A stretch of 64,000 nucleotides of DNA from Kappaphycus alvarezii. Lineage: Eukaryota; Rhodophyta; Florideophyceae; Gigartinales; Solieriaceae. This document shows positions 45,633-58,817 of the stretch, in pieces. Numbering within the stretch: position 1 is the first letter of the stretch; each line of letters starts with the position of its first letter. The notes beneath the pieces were generated by a model, which searched no databases, was not told the DNA's origin, and was given only the letters and a program-made list of their open reading frames with translations. The translations under genes were made by a program, and so were the position numbers. Location of the stretch: the NCBI GenBank assembly GCA_002205965.3, contig NADL03000635.1:1426001-1490000 (forward strand). Direction: 5' to 3'.

Positions 45633-48327
45633 GTGCGATCCGGTCCTGAAATGGAAAATACCTTTTGTCCGCAAAAATGGTCGTGCTTCCTCCTATCGAA
45701 TCAAAATATCATCAAGCTTACCCATAGCGAGCTGAAAAAACTGCATGGAAGAATTCACCACCCGTTTATCGAAAATTTCGTGAGACTTCCAAAAAGGGAT
45801 CTACCGACAGAGTGTGATGCCAACACGAAAAAGATTATCGAAAATACTTCTCGATATTACGTTACATGTCAGCTTCTTGGTCCTAGCCCTATTAGTTTTA
45901 AGGTATAAATACAGGATAAAGATGAATTGGTGTTTGGGGAAGAACTTTCTCTCTATTTAATGTTCCTCAACAATCATCTAGTTCTTTAGGTTATCGACAC
46001 AGCCACTAATTTTTCAAGCGCCGTTTTACTACATCAGAACTCAGGGTACAATAATGGTGTCGAAGGAATCTATCTTTCGTTTCTCGAGGCCTGGTGTCTA
46101 AAATACTACAGTGAGATTCGTACGTACGCAGGATCAGTCTTTACCTCTCCCTGGTTGAAAGATATCTTAAATGGATGAGATGTGAAGCTTAGAATCTCAT
46201 GTATCGAATCTCACAACTTTCTAGGTATTGGGAAAATGAATTCATGCTCCTCTACTTCGTATCTATCGAAAGGTACATCCGACATACTCCATATCAAAAG
46301 GAGCTTTACTCGAGATTGACAATGAAGCAATGAATGACCCCATCGGAGAAAATGGTTTAGCCACGTCATTTCTGGTGTTTGTAATCCAACTTACGTTTCC
46401 AATTCCAAACTCAAGGCTACCGCAGCAACGTGAAAGCATTAAAATTATTGCTGATGACACGACGGAAATGATCAATATCGTTGCAGAAAGACTTATTGCA
46501 ACTGCGTTAAGTGGTAATGTACCATCTGAATCATACAGAGTTTACTACCCCGGTGACGAAGTTTTCATATTGAGAGAGAAACGGAGGGAATGGATAGGCC
46601 CTTATACAGTTACCGATTTACATGACAAATTGATTCATGTTAAAAAGTGAAATTATCCGATGAAACGTTTCGATACCCAACCAGCGAAACATTACTTTCA
46701 TCAAATTAGAAAAAACTTATTGACCATTCGTATTTCTTAACTCCCTCTGAATTATATGAAACTGTTTTAAAGCCATTCGGTTACAGAAACAGTCCCCTAG
46801 TCCTCTTTTCTCTATTCAACTTACAGAGACCATCCATCCCAGAGGTACCCCGCAGCTGAACCCGCTATGGCTTAACGAAAAGAAACCACGTGACTGACTG
46901 AACGCGGCACATGGAAAGTAGTGTAACGCGAATTTTCTGGGTGAAATATTTGTACTCTCTGTGAAATATTCTGGCACAAATCATGTGTGGAAAGCTGGAT
47001 TCGTCGTACAAGGTCACAGGTATAAAATGAAAAAAATTCTTGTCCGTGAAAATAGCACTGCTCTGCAACATTTGATCAGAGCACTAGTTGTACTTGCATA
47101 TATCTTTCACCTCAAGATATTCTCAACGGACGTTGTACAAGCTTATCCGGAGAGCTCGGAGAAACTACTCGGAGATATATAAATGAAACTCATACAGGAA
47201 TTTGAGCTTGGTTACGATGCAACATTTACGCTTCTTAAGCCAATTCAAGGACTCCCTGATAGTGGTGATTACTGGGGAAGAACCATCTACGAACAAGGAA
47301 GATCCGATCTTAGAATGGAATCTACAACTAACGACGGACCATTCTTCTTTGAGGTGCTTGGTAAGAAGAGTTCTGGCCTTTTAGTGACCTACGTAGACGA
47401 TTTACCTCAAGCTGTAAATTAGCACTTTGAAAAGTTTTCAAGGAAAACGGAAAATCGTTTCAAGCATAAGTGTAAGAAGTAAGATAACATCCAGTTATCC
47501 GCAGCGCAAATCGAAAGGATTTGCGCTCAGCAGAACTGATGTTAGCTTCGCAGTAAATCAATCCAACTACATCCAGAGGCTTAAACTACGTAAATCCGAC
47601 GCTTTTTAAAGTTTCTATAAATAAAAGAAGTATAAACTGGCTTGGATAATGTGCAAGGGGCCTGGACTCTCATTTGGAGTCCCTCAAGGCGCTCAACTTG
47701 CAGAAGATGTATTCAAAAGACACTGCAGAAGCATATCAAAAGAATAAATATCTCCCTCAATGTCGGCAGAAATTAAGTCACAATGCGACTTAAGTTTTCA
47801 AAGATTGGTGTGAAATCATTGCACCTGGGATTTAATTCCGATGCATAATTGGCGATAAACAGCCACGGATCATCAGAACTTCGATGCATTAATTTCTTGG
47901 CAGATGAAACCGACAAATTGAAACCGCTTTACTAGTCATCTCAAAAATAGAAACTTATCACAACGTCTGTACTTGGTAGTGAAATTATGGAATTAGCTGA
48001 TGCTTTTATTTTGTCCTTGCTTTAGAACATGAACTACAGAAAATTCTGCTACGAAATGTCCCAATCGTCATGCTTATGGATAGATTATCTCTATTCTATG
48101 TTATTACTAAGGCAACTACTCCTACTGAGAGAAGCCTGATGATAGGTATTTCTGCTGTTAGGAATTACTACAAGTCAAAAGAGATTCAGAACATTTATTT
48201 TATACACCGTGAGTTTAATCCTGCCTACTTTCTCACTAACTTCAAGAAAGACCCAATTCTGCATTGTATAATCAGAAATGGTCGAAGAAGTCATCCAGTC
48301 GAACAATGGATCAACAGGAAAAATTGA
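45633..48327 (+). pseudogene. pol remnant (integrase, RT, RNase H) of Copia element 2
   Basis: The GAG-pre-integrase block LTHSELKKLHGRIHHPFI leads to integrase text (YLSFLEAWCLKYYSEIRTYA) and an integrase C-terminal segment (VYYPGDEVFILREKRREWIG). Reverse transcriptase follows: WKAGFVVQGHRYKMKKILV, FSTDVVQAYPESSEKLLGDI, LLKPIQGLPDSGDYWGRTIY and the active-site LLVTYVDDLPQAVN with both YVDD Asp residues. RNase H appears as TPTERSLMIGISAVRNYYKS and SHPVEQWINRKN. Stops at several points make it inactive. The DVVQAYPESS form groups it with element 1 rather than element 3. Confidence 0.85.
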
Positions 48328-48411
48328 ATTCATTTCGTTCTGAAACAAAAAGAAGAATATGGAAATGTTATAGAAGTACAAAAGAGAAACAGTGGCGTCA
48401 CAGAAAGACAG

Positions 48412-48809
48412 TGAAAGCCACTGTCTACCTACGGTAGTTTAATTTCATTAGATGTGGCTGCTACTGACAAGATTTATGTGACCACACTTCAATTTTTTAG
48501 TCTTTTAGTGATTTCTATTGTAGTAAACGTTTTCAGTTGGTTCACAGCCTACACCTAACTTTAGAACTTCTGGTATGGTACTCTACAGTATAAAGGAGCA
48601 CTGGTGCCACGCTTTCCCCTGCACCACTACCACCAAAAACATCAACAGCACTCATCCTAAACACAGCAGAAGATCCTGAAGGTCAGCCGTACGCTGCCTA
48701 AAGTCCCCGTAGGTACATAGACAGTGTACCCTCTCAGACAAAGAGATCAGAGTATCTCTTGTGTTCTGCGTACAGTTCGCCCATCCCCGTCTCAACTGGG
48801 GGGGGAAAT
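48412..48809 (+). repeat. 3' LTR of Copia element 2
   Basis: It begins TGAAAGCCACTGTCTACC and repeats the 5' copy, including the AGTATAAAGGAGCACTGG promoter block and CACCACTACCACCAAAAAC. It is preceded by a purine-rich stretch (AAAAGAGAAACAGTGG) that may include the polypurine tract. Confidence 0.8.
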
Positions 48810-51800
48810 CTACTGTACCCTACACGTGTATTCATATTAGCCGTCCGCAAGTAGCAATTCCATCATGTAATTTCTGTGCCGTACCGTACAGAATAGCACT
48901 GAAAAGCTGTGATAAAGTTACACTCCCAAAATATGTTTTCATGCAGCCAACAATGCTTTTGGTTCTTTTAAAAGTAGGGGGTGGCTATATTACAGTATCA
49001 AACAAGTATTGGCAGGTTGATTGTCCTGAAGCCACACCTGATAGTTTGCAAGCTAGAAGGGCAGCGAGAACACTGGACTAGACGGCGTAACTCATCCGTT
49101 GCAACAATGGGCCCTTGGTGACATTAATCTAGAGTTATATTTCAGTTATTATTGCGTAATACGCGAGAAATATTGTGTTGCATGGAAAAAAAACAATACT
49201 CTTCGGAACTAGAGTAGAGAACCCACAGGCCCTTGGGCGAGCTTCAAAAGCAACTTCTACTTCGATTTATCTTCGCTTTGCGTTTTGGAAGGGTAAAAGT
49301 TTGGGTGTTTTAATTCAAAAAGGCATTGAAAGCTGTTTCTACAGTGGGAGAAGGTTAATAATCTACTGCAAGCACTAAGAATTATCACCAGTTAGCGAAG
49401 AAGAATATGTAAATCGCTCCTTGGTACCGCTGCATAAAATGGCAGCAAACAACAATTGCTGACACCACATGGCTTATATATTTGCCCCAAACGTGACAAA
49501 TTCTAACCAATATAAGACTTTCAGTTGTTATTGAGCAACTCTTGTGGTTTCAAATGATTGTCCTACTGTCAATGTAAGTGGGGAACTGCAAGCGTTATTT
49601 CCGACACCCCAAAACAGCATGACTTGAATCAATGCTTTAAAGCACTTTGATAGTTAAAGCCAACCGTGATATTAATTTCGGACGCTGGAGAATGCGCAAA
49701 AATTCCCCGGGGCGGAAAAATTAAAAACAAATGCAGGCAAAAATGAATCTCTGATTCCTGCATTAGTATAAAAGTTTATGACAGGTGTGCACAGAACAAT
49801 TGGCCACGTATAATTGACAAAGTCTTTAGCGATAGGGAGTGAAACATAAATTAATCAACAGTAGAGTGAAACGAACTTTCCCTTACTTCCGTACAGAAGG
49901 AAAGTTAATGTTACTAAGCTCATCTTCATAGTCCTTTTTTAACAATAATTTAACAATAAAGATACCCCGCTGGTTTTTTGCAGAACAAAAGGTGAGGAAA
50001 TTAATCTTCTTCTGAAAATTGGTGGCATCCATATTCAAGACCGTAAGCTGAGGCGTTGCTTGATAAAATTTGTCTCATTGTCGCATCAAAAAATAACAGT
50101 AAACGTTAGAAACTATTCTTAAAGCTCTCAGAATTGAAAAAGGGATACAAAGTATCCCTAAATAGCATGAGAATCTCAATTCTCGTTATGTAACGACTTT
50201 TATCGAAGGAATTTTTTTGTTTTTGGTTCATTTTTTTGTTTACATGAAGCCATGAAGACATAACTGTGATTAAGTTAATCCAATGATAATGCGATCAAAT
50301 TCTTACCTTGGCGAATGAGAGCGAACAGTTTGAGGGCATCGAACAGTGAAGGAAATTCATTTTCATCGCATATTATGTGCTAGAGAAGCTACCAAGTACT
50401 AAAAAATTCTTGTTTACCCAAAATAAACCGATAATACTTGAGAAATATTGTGTCTGGCCTGAAAAACTCTCATTGTTTTATACTGGTTGCTCTAGGTTCT
50501 CCTTACTGTAGCCTAAATATTTTAGTACCAATGTATCGATGTTTAGGACTCTTTTTGATCATTAGTAGCTCATTGGTCATCTAAAATATTGTATATCTGC
50601 TTTATTTGTAAAAAGGATTATAGACTGCAAGCAAAAAATCTAACAAATATAGTAATTTTCCCATATTTGTTGCAATAAAATGTTTAACTAGAAAATTCCA
50701 AACATTTAATGAGAACTTGCTAATAAATGATAAATAATTATCCTAGGGAAATTAATTCATCAATACAATGTTTTACCAATATTGCATATTTGACACTATA
50801 GAGAGATATGGAATCTATTCATGTGATTTAATCTTCTTTATGGAGGTTAAAAACTTTTAAAGCAAGTGTACGGTGAGAATGAAGTAAATCGTTTTATATG
50901 AAAAGAATAGTTTTAGTTCTTCCCAAAAATTTTGACCAAAAATCTCGATAGTTATGATATTGATAGGCTTTTGAATAAAATTTCATTGAAAAGTTATCTA
51001 TTAATAGGAATATGATTTTAGTCTCAATTATATTTCATAGTGCGATTAGGAGTATTATTGAAGGTCTTCCGGCACAAAAAACAGTAAACACCGTAAATAA
51101 CTATTTTAATGTTCACAACAATGTTTGATTGGATCCTGAAACAGCATTACGAGCTCATAATTTATTGATACAGAATGAAAAATACCAACACTGTAAAAAA
51201 TTGAAATGCAATTATATTTCGCCACGAAATTCAAATGTTTCATCTTGATTTCTTTACTTCATCATATATTTTTGGCGCTCTGGTGTGAAATTTAGTATGA
51301 TGGTTTACGGGTATTATTTGGAGGTTTTATGGGTGTTTGAGTAGTGATATAAAGGTCTGAAATTTTTCGTTTTCCGGATCCGTTTACACGCAATTACATA
51401 ACATTACTAAAAATAAATTAGAAACTGATTTTATTTGTGCAAATGACATGGTCTTTGGATTCCTTGCACAAAATTGACCATTTTTTAGCTTCGGAAGTTT
51501 CCTCGTCTACTGTTTGCCATTATTTCAGACTAAGGTCCGCTCAAAATGTTAAATGTCTATAAACAATATCAGAAAGTGATTATTGAAGCAATAAGTATTT
51601 CCTTTCACGAGAAATGGTTACTTCAAGCATCATTGGCAGCTCTAAATATCTATAAAATCATAGTAAATACTCTATGTTTTCTATTAAATGAAACAATAGA
51701 AGTGAAATGAAGAGAAAAGTAATTAAATTTGAAAATTTTAGAGTTGAAAGGAAAAACACTCTGCGGTTCAGAAAATGGCAAGCGAATTTCTGTAAAAATG

Positions 51801-54010
51801 TTTTAACCAAAGAACTATCACAAAGATTATTTACGTAAAACTATTGTACCTAATAAATCTAAAGTAGTGTATACCCGTGTGTACTTTCTTGTTATTATAT
51901 AATATATTTAGCTAATGAGAAGGTAGATATATTGTCGATAAATTGGCGTAAAACCTGCTTGAAGAATTTTATACAAATAAGGGGTGGCTACGTCCATGTG
52001 GATGTGCCAAGCTAAGTAGCTGTTAAGACCAGAAATAGCTTGATACTTAGCCTAATGTATCACTGTTTGACACAAAAAAACACTTGTATGTGAGGCAAGA
52101 AGCACTAAATAGTCTTGGTCAGCTGAGAGAAAAACAAATTACGAGAAAAGAATGTTTTAGGTATACAGTAGGGTCGATGAGAGAAGCGAGGTGCTTGAGG
52201 AAAACTGTGGACTGCTCCCAAAATTTCCCAAGTCCAGGGACAACTTGCCCATCTGCGGCATTTATTGTGAGTTGAGGCCGAAATAATAAGTGCTTAGTTG
52301 TATTTCAAAAAAGAAACTTGGCCAGTTTCTCGGAAAAGCGTAAACATGGCCAAGCATGATGTTTTCTGTGAGTGGGCCAATTGAGCAGTGTGATTCACAG
52401 CAGAGCCAAGGATATCGACCAAAACGATAGTTGGATATGGTGTAGGTTGTGTCTAGCCGTCATTCATTTCCTAGTTTGACGAATAGTTAGTAAATATAGG
52501 GTTTTATATTATACAGGAAAGCGGGTACACCACCGGTTGACGGTATGAGTCGATACTTGAAGAATATTTATAGTGGTTGTCTCGGTATCTTGCTGTAAAA
52601 GAATAATTGGCATCCAACATGGTGACTGGTGTGGGATGCTACCTTTGGCATCCAACATGGTGACTGGTGTGGGATGCTACCTTTCCACCGTTGTTTTGAA
52701 AAGATATGTGACACGGGCATTGCACACAGAGTAGCGGGATCTTAGGATGCTAAAATTATTGAAAAATATGCTATCCCTCCGTCACCTCGAAAAAGTGCGA
52801 GAAAAATAGGTGGCCAACTGGAGAATGCTACAAGTTTTTCGACAGGACTTTTTTTGAATTAAATTGATACTTTTACGCCTTCTGACTGACGTTAAAATAT
52901 TAATTTGTGAAACAAGGAAAAACCCTTTATATATATGCAGAGAAATGGATAACAATTAGATCTTCATCTTGTGCCAAATTATCCATTTTTGCCTTTCCGC
53001 AACAGCTATTATATACAATGTTGACGTAAAAGAATTTCGAATCAAGCCTAGAACCCTTCCATACCATGGATCATTTCATGATCATTTGTTCCTTGGAATA
53101 TTTTTCAAAATTCAAGTTTTCCACAGAAACTGTGCCAAATGTACATGTAAAGTCTTTGGAAATTTGATGCATTTAGTAAAACAATTGTATAATTTGAATT
53201 TGATGAAACTCTTTACTCTAACCCACGTTGACTTGGACTATGAAATCAATGAAACCTATATTTTTAGAGCAATCTCACGATTTGAAGGTAGTCTCTTGTT
53301 TTGTGGGACAACTTCACGGCGACCTAGCAAAAAATGAACACCATATGCCAGAACATTAATGTACTCAAGCAAGGTTGAAATGCAAGGTATGATAGCCGTG
53401 GGGGACTTAGCTGGGGGAAAATGGGGACATAACAGCGTAATATTGTGATATCGATGGCGATCTCTAACTAATTATTACTACCAACCGGCGACGTAGCAAA
53501 TACTGCGAAATTTAATTGAGAGTTATTAAAGTAAATTATCGAAACCAGGCAAATTTAAATGGAGACAGGAACCCTAAATCTTCATACTCTTAAACTAGAC
53601 ACAGAGGGTATCGAGACCGGTCTTTTGCTTCTGGAAAACACACACCACTACTAATATCTCTTATTCGCCGTAGGTGTTCCTTCTTTATACCAAAAAGTTA
53701 TTCGTTTTCAAGTATCCTTCACAGGAGTTCCCTGCGGAGAAGAAAGAGCTTGTAGAATTATTAGATTATTGACTGATCAATTTTTTTGCTATTAACTGCG
53801 CATATTCTACAGCATATTATGAAAGTATACAATAAATTTTCTTTAGAATTGAGCTTTTCATGCCGAATTGTGGTGACCCATCGAAATAATTTTGTACAAA
53901 TATAAGGGCCCATGTCTTTGGCGTAGTACCCAAATACCTCGAACACATGGGAAAAAAGTTATATAACTTGCATATGCGCAGCCGGAGGAAACTGCAGTTC
54001 TGAGCTTAAG
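48810..54010. other. AT-rich stretch without a supported gene
   Basis: Only short frames occur, none with recognisable motifs; the longest is 52969-53337 (+, 122 codons), AT-biased and featureless. I see one perfect 38-base tandem duplication at 52607-52682. The rest appears to be decayed noncoding sequence. Confidence 0.6.
52607..52682. repeat. Perfect tandem duplication of 38 bases
   Basis: The unit beginning TTGGCATCCAACATGG and ending GGGATGCTACCT is present twice without a mismatch. Perfect identity in otherwise degraded DNA suggests a recent slippage event or an assembly duplication. Each unit also contains the short inverted words GGCATCC and GGGATGC. Confidence 0.9.
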
Positions 54011-54347
54011 TGTGCTGGCAATGATGCAGGCGCGCTTCGGTCGTCTGCGCAACGGACACTTGGCCGTTACGCATTCAGAATGCGCAGGGAACGAGCGTGC
54101 TTAAAAGTGCTTTGGAATGAACTGTAACTGTAATTGACGTACAGTGCAATAGCTGGCCAGTGCCTTGCCAAATTATTTTGGATGTAGAATGACTTTTGAT
54201 ACCATGACATTAGGTTCCGATGGGTATTTGAGCCCAAGTGCCCTCCCATTAAACTTCAACTGCGGGTACACCTATGACCCCAAACTTTGATCCTCACCCT
54301 ATCGCCTTAAACTTCTACCGCTAACTCTATTGGATTATCTAGTCCAA
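54011..54347 (+). repeat. 5' LTR of Copia element 3
   Basis: It starts TGTGCTGGCAATGATGCAGG and aligns with the 3' copy over its whole length of about 337 bases, with blocks such as CTTAAAAGTGCTTTGGAATG. The sequence TATGCCAGAGTCAGGG soon after its end vaguely resembles the Met-tRNA primer site used by many Copia elements, but it is offset and not exact. Confidence 0.85.
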
Positions 54348-54530
54348 AAGGGTAATATGTGTATTTAACGTCTATGCCAGAGTCAGGGCTTCTGCGCGGA
54401 AGGAATGAAATGCCCGGAGCAGGGAGTCTGCTCATAAGACCCCAGTTAATGTACAGAGCAGGGCGTCTACTCACAAGTCGAAGAAGTCCGCATCGTGTAG
54501 GGCGTCCCCATACATGGTGATCGAGCGTGC

Positions 54531-55509
54531 ATGTTAGCTTTGACCGAAAAGACCGAAGCTGTGCTGCATTTCAACGGCTTCCGGGAGTACTTCCAGTTCT
54601 GGAAGGCTAGGGTCCGAGCGTTGCTAATGGAGAATGAATCTAATGGTGCTCTTGGGCTCTCCAGGGCAAAAAAGTCACTGGCGACTAGAAGAAGGCTTCC
54701 GAGAAGTCCCGCAGTAAATAACTGCGGGTCCTGGGCGATAGGCCTTTGCCTGTGGTCATCAAGCGATTCGATGACCCGAAATCCATGTAGGATGCTCTGG
54801 CTGAGCGCTATGCAGGCATCTCCACGTTCAACAAGGATTCGATATGGGCCACCCTGGCCAAAATGCGCTACAGTGGCGAGCAGATGCATTACTACGTTTC
54901 CAACTAAAAGAAGCTCGCTGCAAAACCTGAAACTATGAGTGCTGCCACGGGCAAGCCGCTGTTGCTCAATCTCTTTTTCCAGTCTTTTTCTACTCAGGCT
55001 TGAGGGAAGTATGCGTCTTTAGTAGCTGCTCTGTAGTCCTAGGAGACGCTTTCTTTGGTCAAAGTTACAAGCAAAATCCTTCAGGAGTTTGTGGCACAGC
55101 GCGGTTCGGATGACGCTCAAGGCAGTGGTGGCAAGCAATCTGGCAACGATAAGTCGGCTTATGCAGTGACGTCAAGAATGTGACGTGCTGGTACTGCAAG
55201 AAGAAGAGACACAAGAAGCTTGACTGCCGTAAGAGAAAGGCAAACCTCAAGAAGAGGGAAGGCAAAGGACGTGGGAATGGCTATGAACATGCTCATGTTG
55301 CTCGCACGCAAGTAGCAGCAGAGGCTCTTGTGGACTCGGGTGCCTCCTTTCACATTCTCAACGGCCCAAGCCTTCTCTCGGACAAGCGCAAAGACAATTT
55401 TACCACGGTCAAGACTAGAGCACACGAGTGCGTGCGTCCAAACTGCGTGGGAAAGCGCTATGTTGGGCTGGGAATCACCAGTAAGACGACAGTAAGACGG
55501 TCAAGTTAG
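54531..55509 (+). pseudogene. gag and protease region of Copia element 3
   Basis: The gag start VLHFNGFREYFQFWKARVRA matches the L-xG-xxYxxW pattern of Copia capsids. A CCHC knuckle follows near 55180: CWYCKKKRHKKLDC, with exact Cx2Cx4Hx4C spacing. The aspartic protease motif AEALVDSGASFHIL is near 55320. Frame changes and stops lie between capsid and knuckle. Confidence 0.85.
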
Positions 55510-55799
55510 AATTTGATCCCGCATTCCGAACCTCACCTTCATGTCCATCAGTGCGATGGTGGGTACAAGATCGAGTTCAATGCGGATGAGCTACTTGTGA
55601 AAGAGTACGTCAAGCTAGTCAGAAAATGGCGCCGTGTCGATAACGTCGATATTATGCAGTTGATACAGACGGAGCAGGCGAACACTTTATGCTGACCCTG
55701 TCAACTATTGCACCATTGTATATACCGTGCGGAAAAGAAGAATATCGCACTTATGGCTTCGGAGAAGATGTCAGACGGCCTTTTTTCTCACCTAAAAGG

Positions 55800-58700
55800 C
55801 TGTTGAGATAGTTCGTGAAACCTGCATGGAAGGGAAGATGACTAGTATTCCTATGCCACTTCGAACAAATCTCTGCTCCATGCCCGGGTTTGTTATCCAT
55901 ACGGATGTCGCCGACGTCAATGTAACGTCTCTTGGTGGCGCCAAGTCCTCCATGACCTTCTCAGACGAAGTCACGGGGTACATCAGCGCTCACTCCATCA
56001 ATCCTAATTAAGCGCATGCTGTTGCAATCATCAGACTAGAACATATCTAGTTCGACCCATACCCTCCATACACGCCTTCTGAGAACGTCCATGCGGAGTG
56101 ATTGAACCGTACGATTAGCAACTCCATTCGTGCTATGATATCGCACTCCGAAACGAGTGATGAGTTTTGGGCTGAGTGCCTCCTTATGGCTGTTGATGTC
56201 CGCAACTGTGCACCTAAGGCTGAAAAGAAGAGTCGTTGATGGAGTAGTTGACTGGAAAATGCCCTAGCGTCGCTCACATCCATTTTTTGGATGTCGGGTG
56301 CAGGCACGTGTCGTGGACAAGGTACACAAGAAAGTAGACCCAACGGCTAAAAAGGATATTGTACTGCGAGGTTTCTCTCACGAGAAGTAACGGGTCTGTC
56401 TGGAGAAAGAAGTCAAGGTAGTGATTTTATGGCACAGGGAGGTCTCTGAGACCTATTTCACTGCCCATTTATGTCCAAAAAACAAGGCCTTGCGAAAAAG
56501 GTTCACTTGGATAAAAGCCGCACGAGGAAAATGTGCCGGTGTACCCTGATTTCCGATTGGGAGCTGCAGGCAAGCTTGATCAGCACACGATGTGTAGTGC
56601 CCCTTCTGAGATGTGTGTCGCTAGAGGAGGAGAGTTTACCGCAGAAGAGGTACAAGAAATCTCTCCAAATCCTCAGATATCCGAAGCTGATTTTGAAGCA
56701 GAGGATGAGTCGCTGAAGTCTGTAGCCAGTGAAAAGACAGCTTAAGAACTGCGCCGCAACCCTGCAAGGGTACACAAGCCTAGACTTGATTTGATTAGTA
56801 CGCGGGGATGGTCCTGGATAAGCTGATGACATATGCCGAGGCAATTTAAGTCACCGGGAAGCCGAAGCGGTAAGATGCGCTTAAGGAGGCGTTTAACGCA
56901 ATCATGACGCCCGTAACACTGTTTTCGGCAGATTTTCCGGCTGAAAGACCCGCCATTTTGTCGAAGTTCATCTTTGAATGGAAGCTGGACATCGACAGCG
57001 CAGTGAAGCGATACAAGTCACGACTCTTTTAGCACAGAAACATGCCGAAAGCTAGCGTGGATTTTCGATGAAAAGTGTGCCGTCGAATTTATTGGGAGAT
57101 CTCACTGACTACAATACCCTTCATGCTGCGACCCAACGCCTACATCGAGCCCGTGGACTTTCAAACCGCTTTCTTGAATGGTAATATCCAAGAATAAGCT
57201 AACTTCACCTCCGCTAAGGCCTTGGAAACCTCGAAAGCTATATTAAGGCTTGTCCAGAGCCCCTACGGACTGAAGTAGAGTCCGAGGAACTGATTCAAGG
57301 AGCTCTATGATTCGTTGCACAAGCTTGGATTCAGGAAGATCAGCGCTGCCGACTGTTGGTTCACCAAGGGAGTCAGCCAAGAATTAGTTGTTCTAATAGT
57401 GTATTTGGATTACATGAAAATAGAGAGTGAATCGAAGTTGGATATAATCAAGTTCGGGCGCTATGTTGATGGACTTTCGATGCGGGTGGAGCAAAATAAA
57501 TACGCTGGGTGCATGCTTGATCGATTAGCTATGGCACACTGAGGCCTACGAGTATTTCGGTGGCTTCAAACTTCCTCTCTGTGTCCGTGATAGGTCCCAA
57601 GGATGATGAGGAGCGTACAAAGTGGTCGAAGTTACCTCATCCTACAGTGATGTGATTTCTGCTCTACTTCGCCCGTCACACGAGACCTGACATATCTTTC
57701 GCTTTTCCCCTACTACGTGGCTACGTGCAAGACCCTGACAAGCATCACATCACCCCTGTTATTCGTGTTCTACGCTACGTGAGAGTTGAACAGGCACGTG
57801 TGCGGCACTCGCCAACATCACTTTACTGTGATGTTCTGAAACATGTTCAATAGAACAGAGGTCAGGATGGAGTGACCGTCAGAATAGGGCTGATGCACAG
57901 GCACGTGTCGGACACAGAACTATCTATTGTTTGTTTACAGAGTAGTATATGATGGTATGATTGCATATGCGTACACAACAAGATGTTACATCAGGGATGA
58001 TGATCGGACAAGTTGTCAATTGTGAATGAACTAATGGGGCTAGTATAACGCTAGCATCAAACAACTTGTCAATAACCCTCATAACAATAGTGTTATGAAC
58101 ATCTTATATCAATGAGAACAGGTTGAACAACTAGGGGATGCATAGCATCAGAGAGAGAGGCAAGGTGGGATGATTTGACCTGATTTACTGAAGCTAGGAA
58201 CTAGTATAATAGGACAGTAAATCCCATCCCTCTGATGATCGTGGGAGGAAAAAGGGCATTGAACAGGAACTTGAAACTGTGAGAGGGACTACCGACCTTG
58301 GACTGAATTTCGGTGCGGCCATAGAAGATTATTAGCATCCCTTGGAAGCGTTCGTCGACTCCGACTGGGCCGCTGAAAATGCCAATCGCAAGTCTAAGAC
58401 TGGCTACTTGATAAAGCTGCACGGCGCCTGTGTGGCTTGGTGTTAAATCAAAGAGAGCATCACCGCTTTGTCTACTGCTAAAGCGGAGTACGTGACCATT
58501 TCCATGTGTATCAGGGCGCTTGCTCGTTCCAAGAACCTTCTAGGGAAGCTAGGAAAGAATTTCAAGATTTCCTAAATCTGGGAAGACAACCAACCTGCAG
58601 TCGCGTGGGTTGAAAAAGGTGGTATGCGGACCAAGCATATCTACGTACTTTATCACTACGTGCAGGACAAACTTGGAGCTTAGTTGGTATACGTCTCCCA

Positions 58701-58800
58701 TTGTCCTTCCACTCAGATTCAAGATGATGTTCTAAGGAGCCCTGTGTAAAGCTGAACGACCGCCAAGTTCGTCAAGGACATATAAATGTTTTCGCAGATT
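55800..58800 (+). pseudogene. integrase, RT and RNase H of Copia element 3
   Basis: Integrase: CMEGKMTSIPMPLRTNLCSM, FVIHTDVADVNVTSLGGAKS and SENVHAE-LNRTISNSIRAM. Reverse transcriptase: KFIFEWKLDIDSAVKRYKSR, VDFQTAFLNGNIQE, SPRNWFKELYDSLHKLGFRK and LIVYLDYMKI, where the usual YVDD has become YLDY, so the catalytic pair is damaged. RNase H: RHTRPDISFAFPLLRGYVQD, then after the insertion FVDSDWAAENANRKSKTGYL, TALSTAKAEYVTISM and MRTKHIYVLYHYVQDKLGA. This is the classical DFQTAFLNG lineage. Confidence 0.88.
57786..58285. mobile_element. 500-base insertion in the RNase H region of Copia element 3
   Basis: GTGAGAG at 57779-57785 recurs at 58279-58285, exactly 500 bases later. Removing one repeat plus the intervening bases gives RVLRYVRGTTDLGLNF, the expected Copia text, so this is a true insertion with a duplicated target. 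The insert has no coding capacity, lacks clear terminal inverted repeats and contains two ACAGGCACGTGT words. It is probably a non-autonomous element. Confidence 0.85.
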
Positions 58801-58806
58801 CCTTCG

Positions 58807-58817
58807 GAGAAAAAGAG
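58807..58817 (+). other. Polypurine tract of Copia element 3
   Basis: GAGAAAAAGAG directly precedes the TG of the 3' LTR, which is where plus-strand DNA synthesis is primed. Confidence 0.8.

Larger units (their letters stand above)
42161..48809 (+). mobile_element. Ty1/Copia LTR element 2
   Basis: LTRs at about 42161-42555 and 48412-48809 are clearly similar to each other, with exact blocks longer than 20 bases, so this copy is younger than element 1. It sits directly beside the 3' LTR of element 1. The interior has gag, integrase, reverse transcriptase and RNase H remnants with scattered stops. Confidence 0.85.

Noticed and set aside
54360..54400. TATGCCAGAGTCAGGG as a tRNA-Met primer site
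   Set aside because: It lies some 25 bases beyond the apparent LTR end and does not match the usual site exactly, so it is not called as a primer-binding site.
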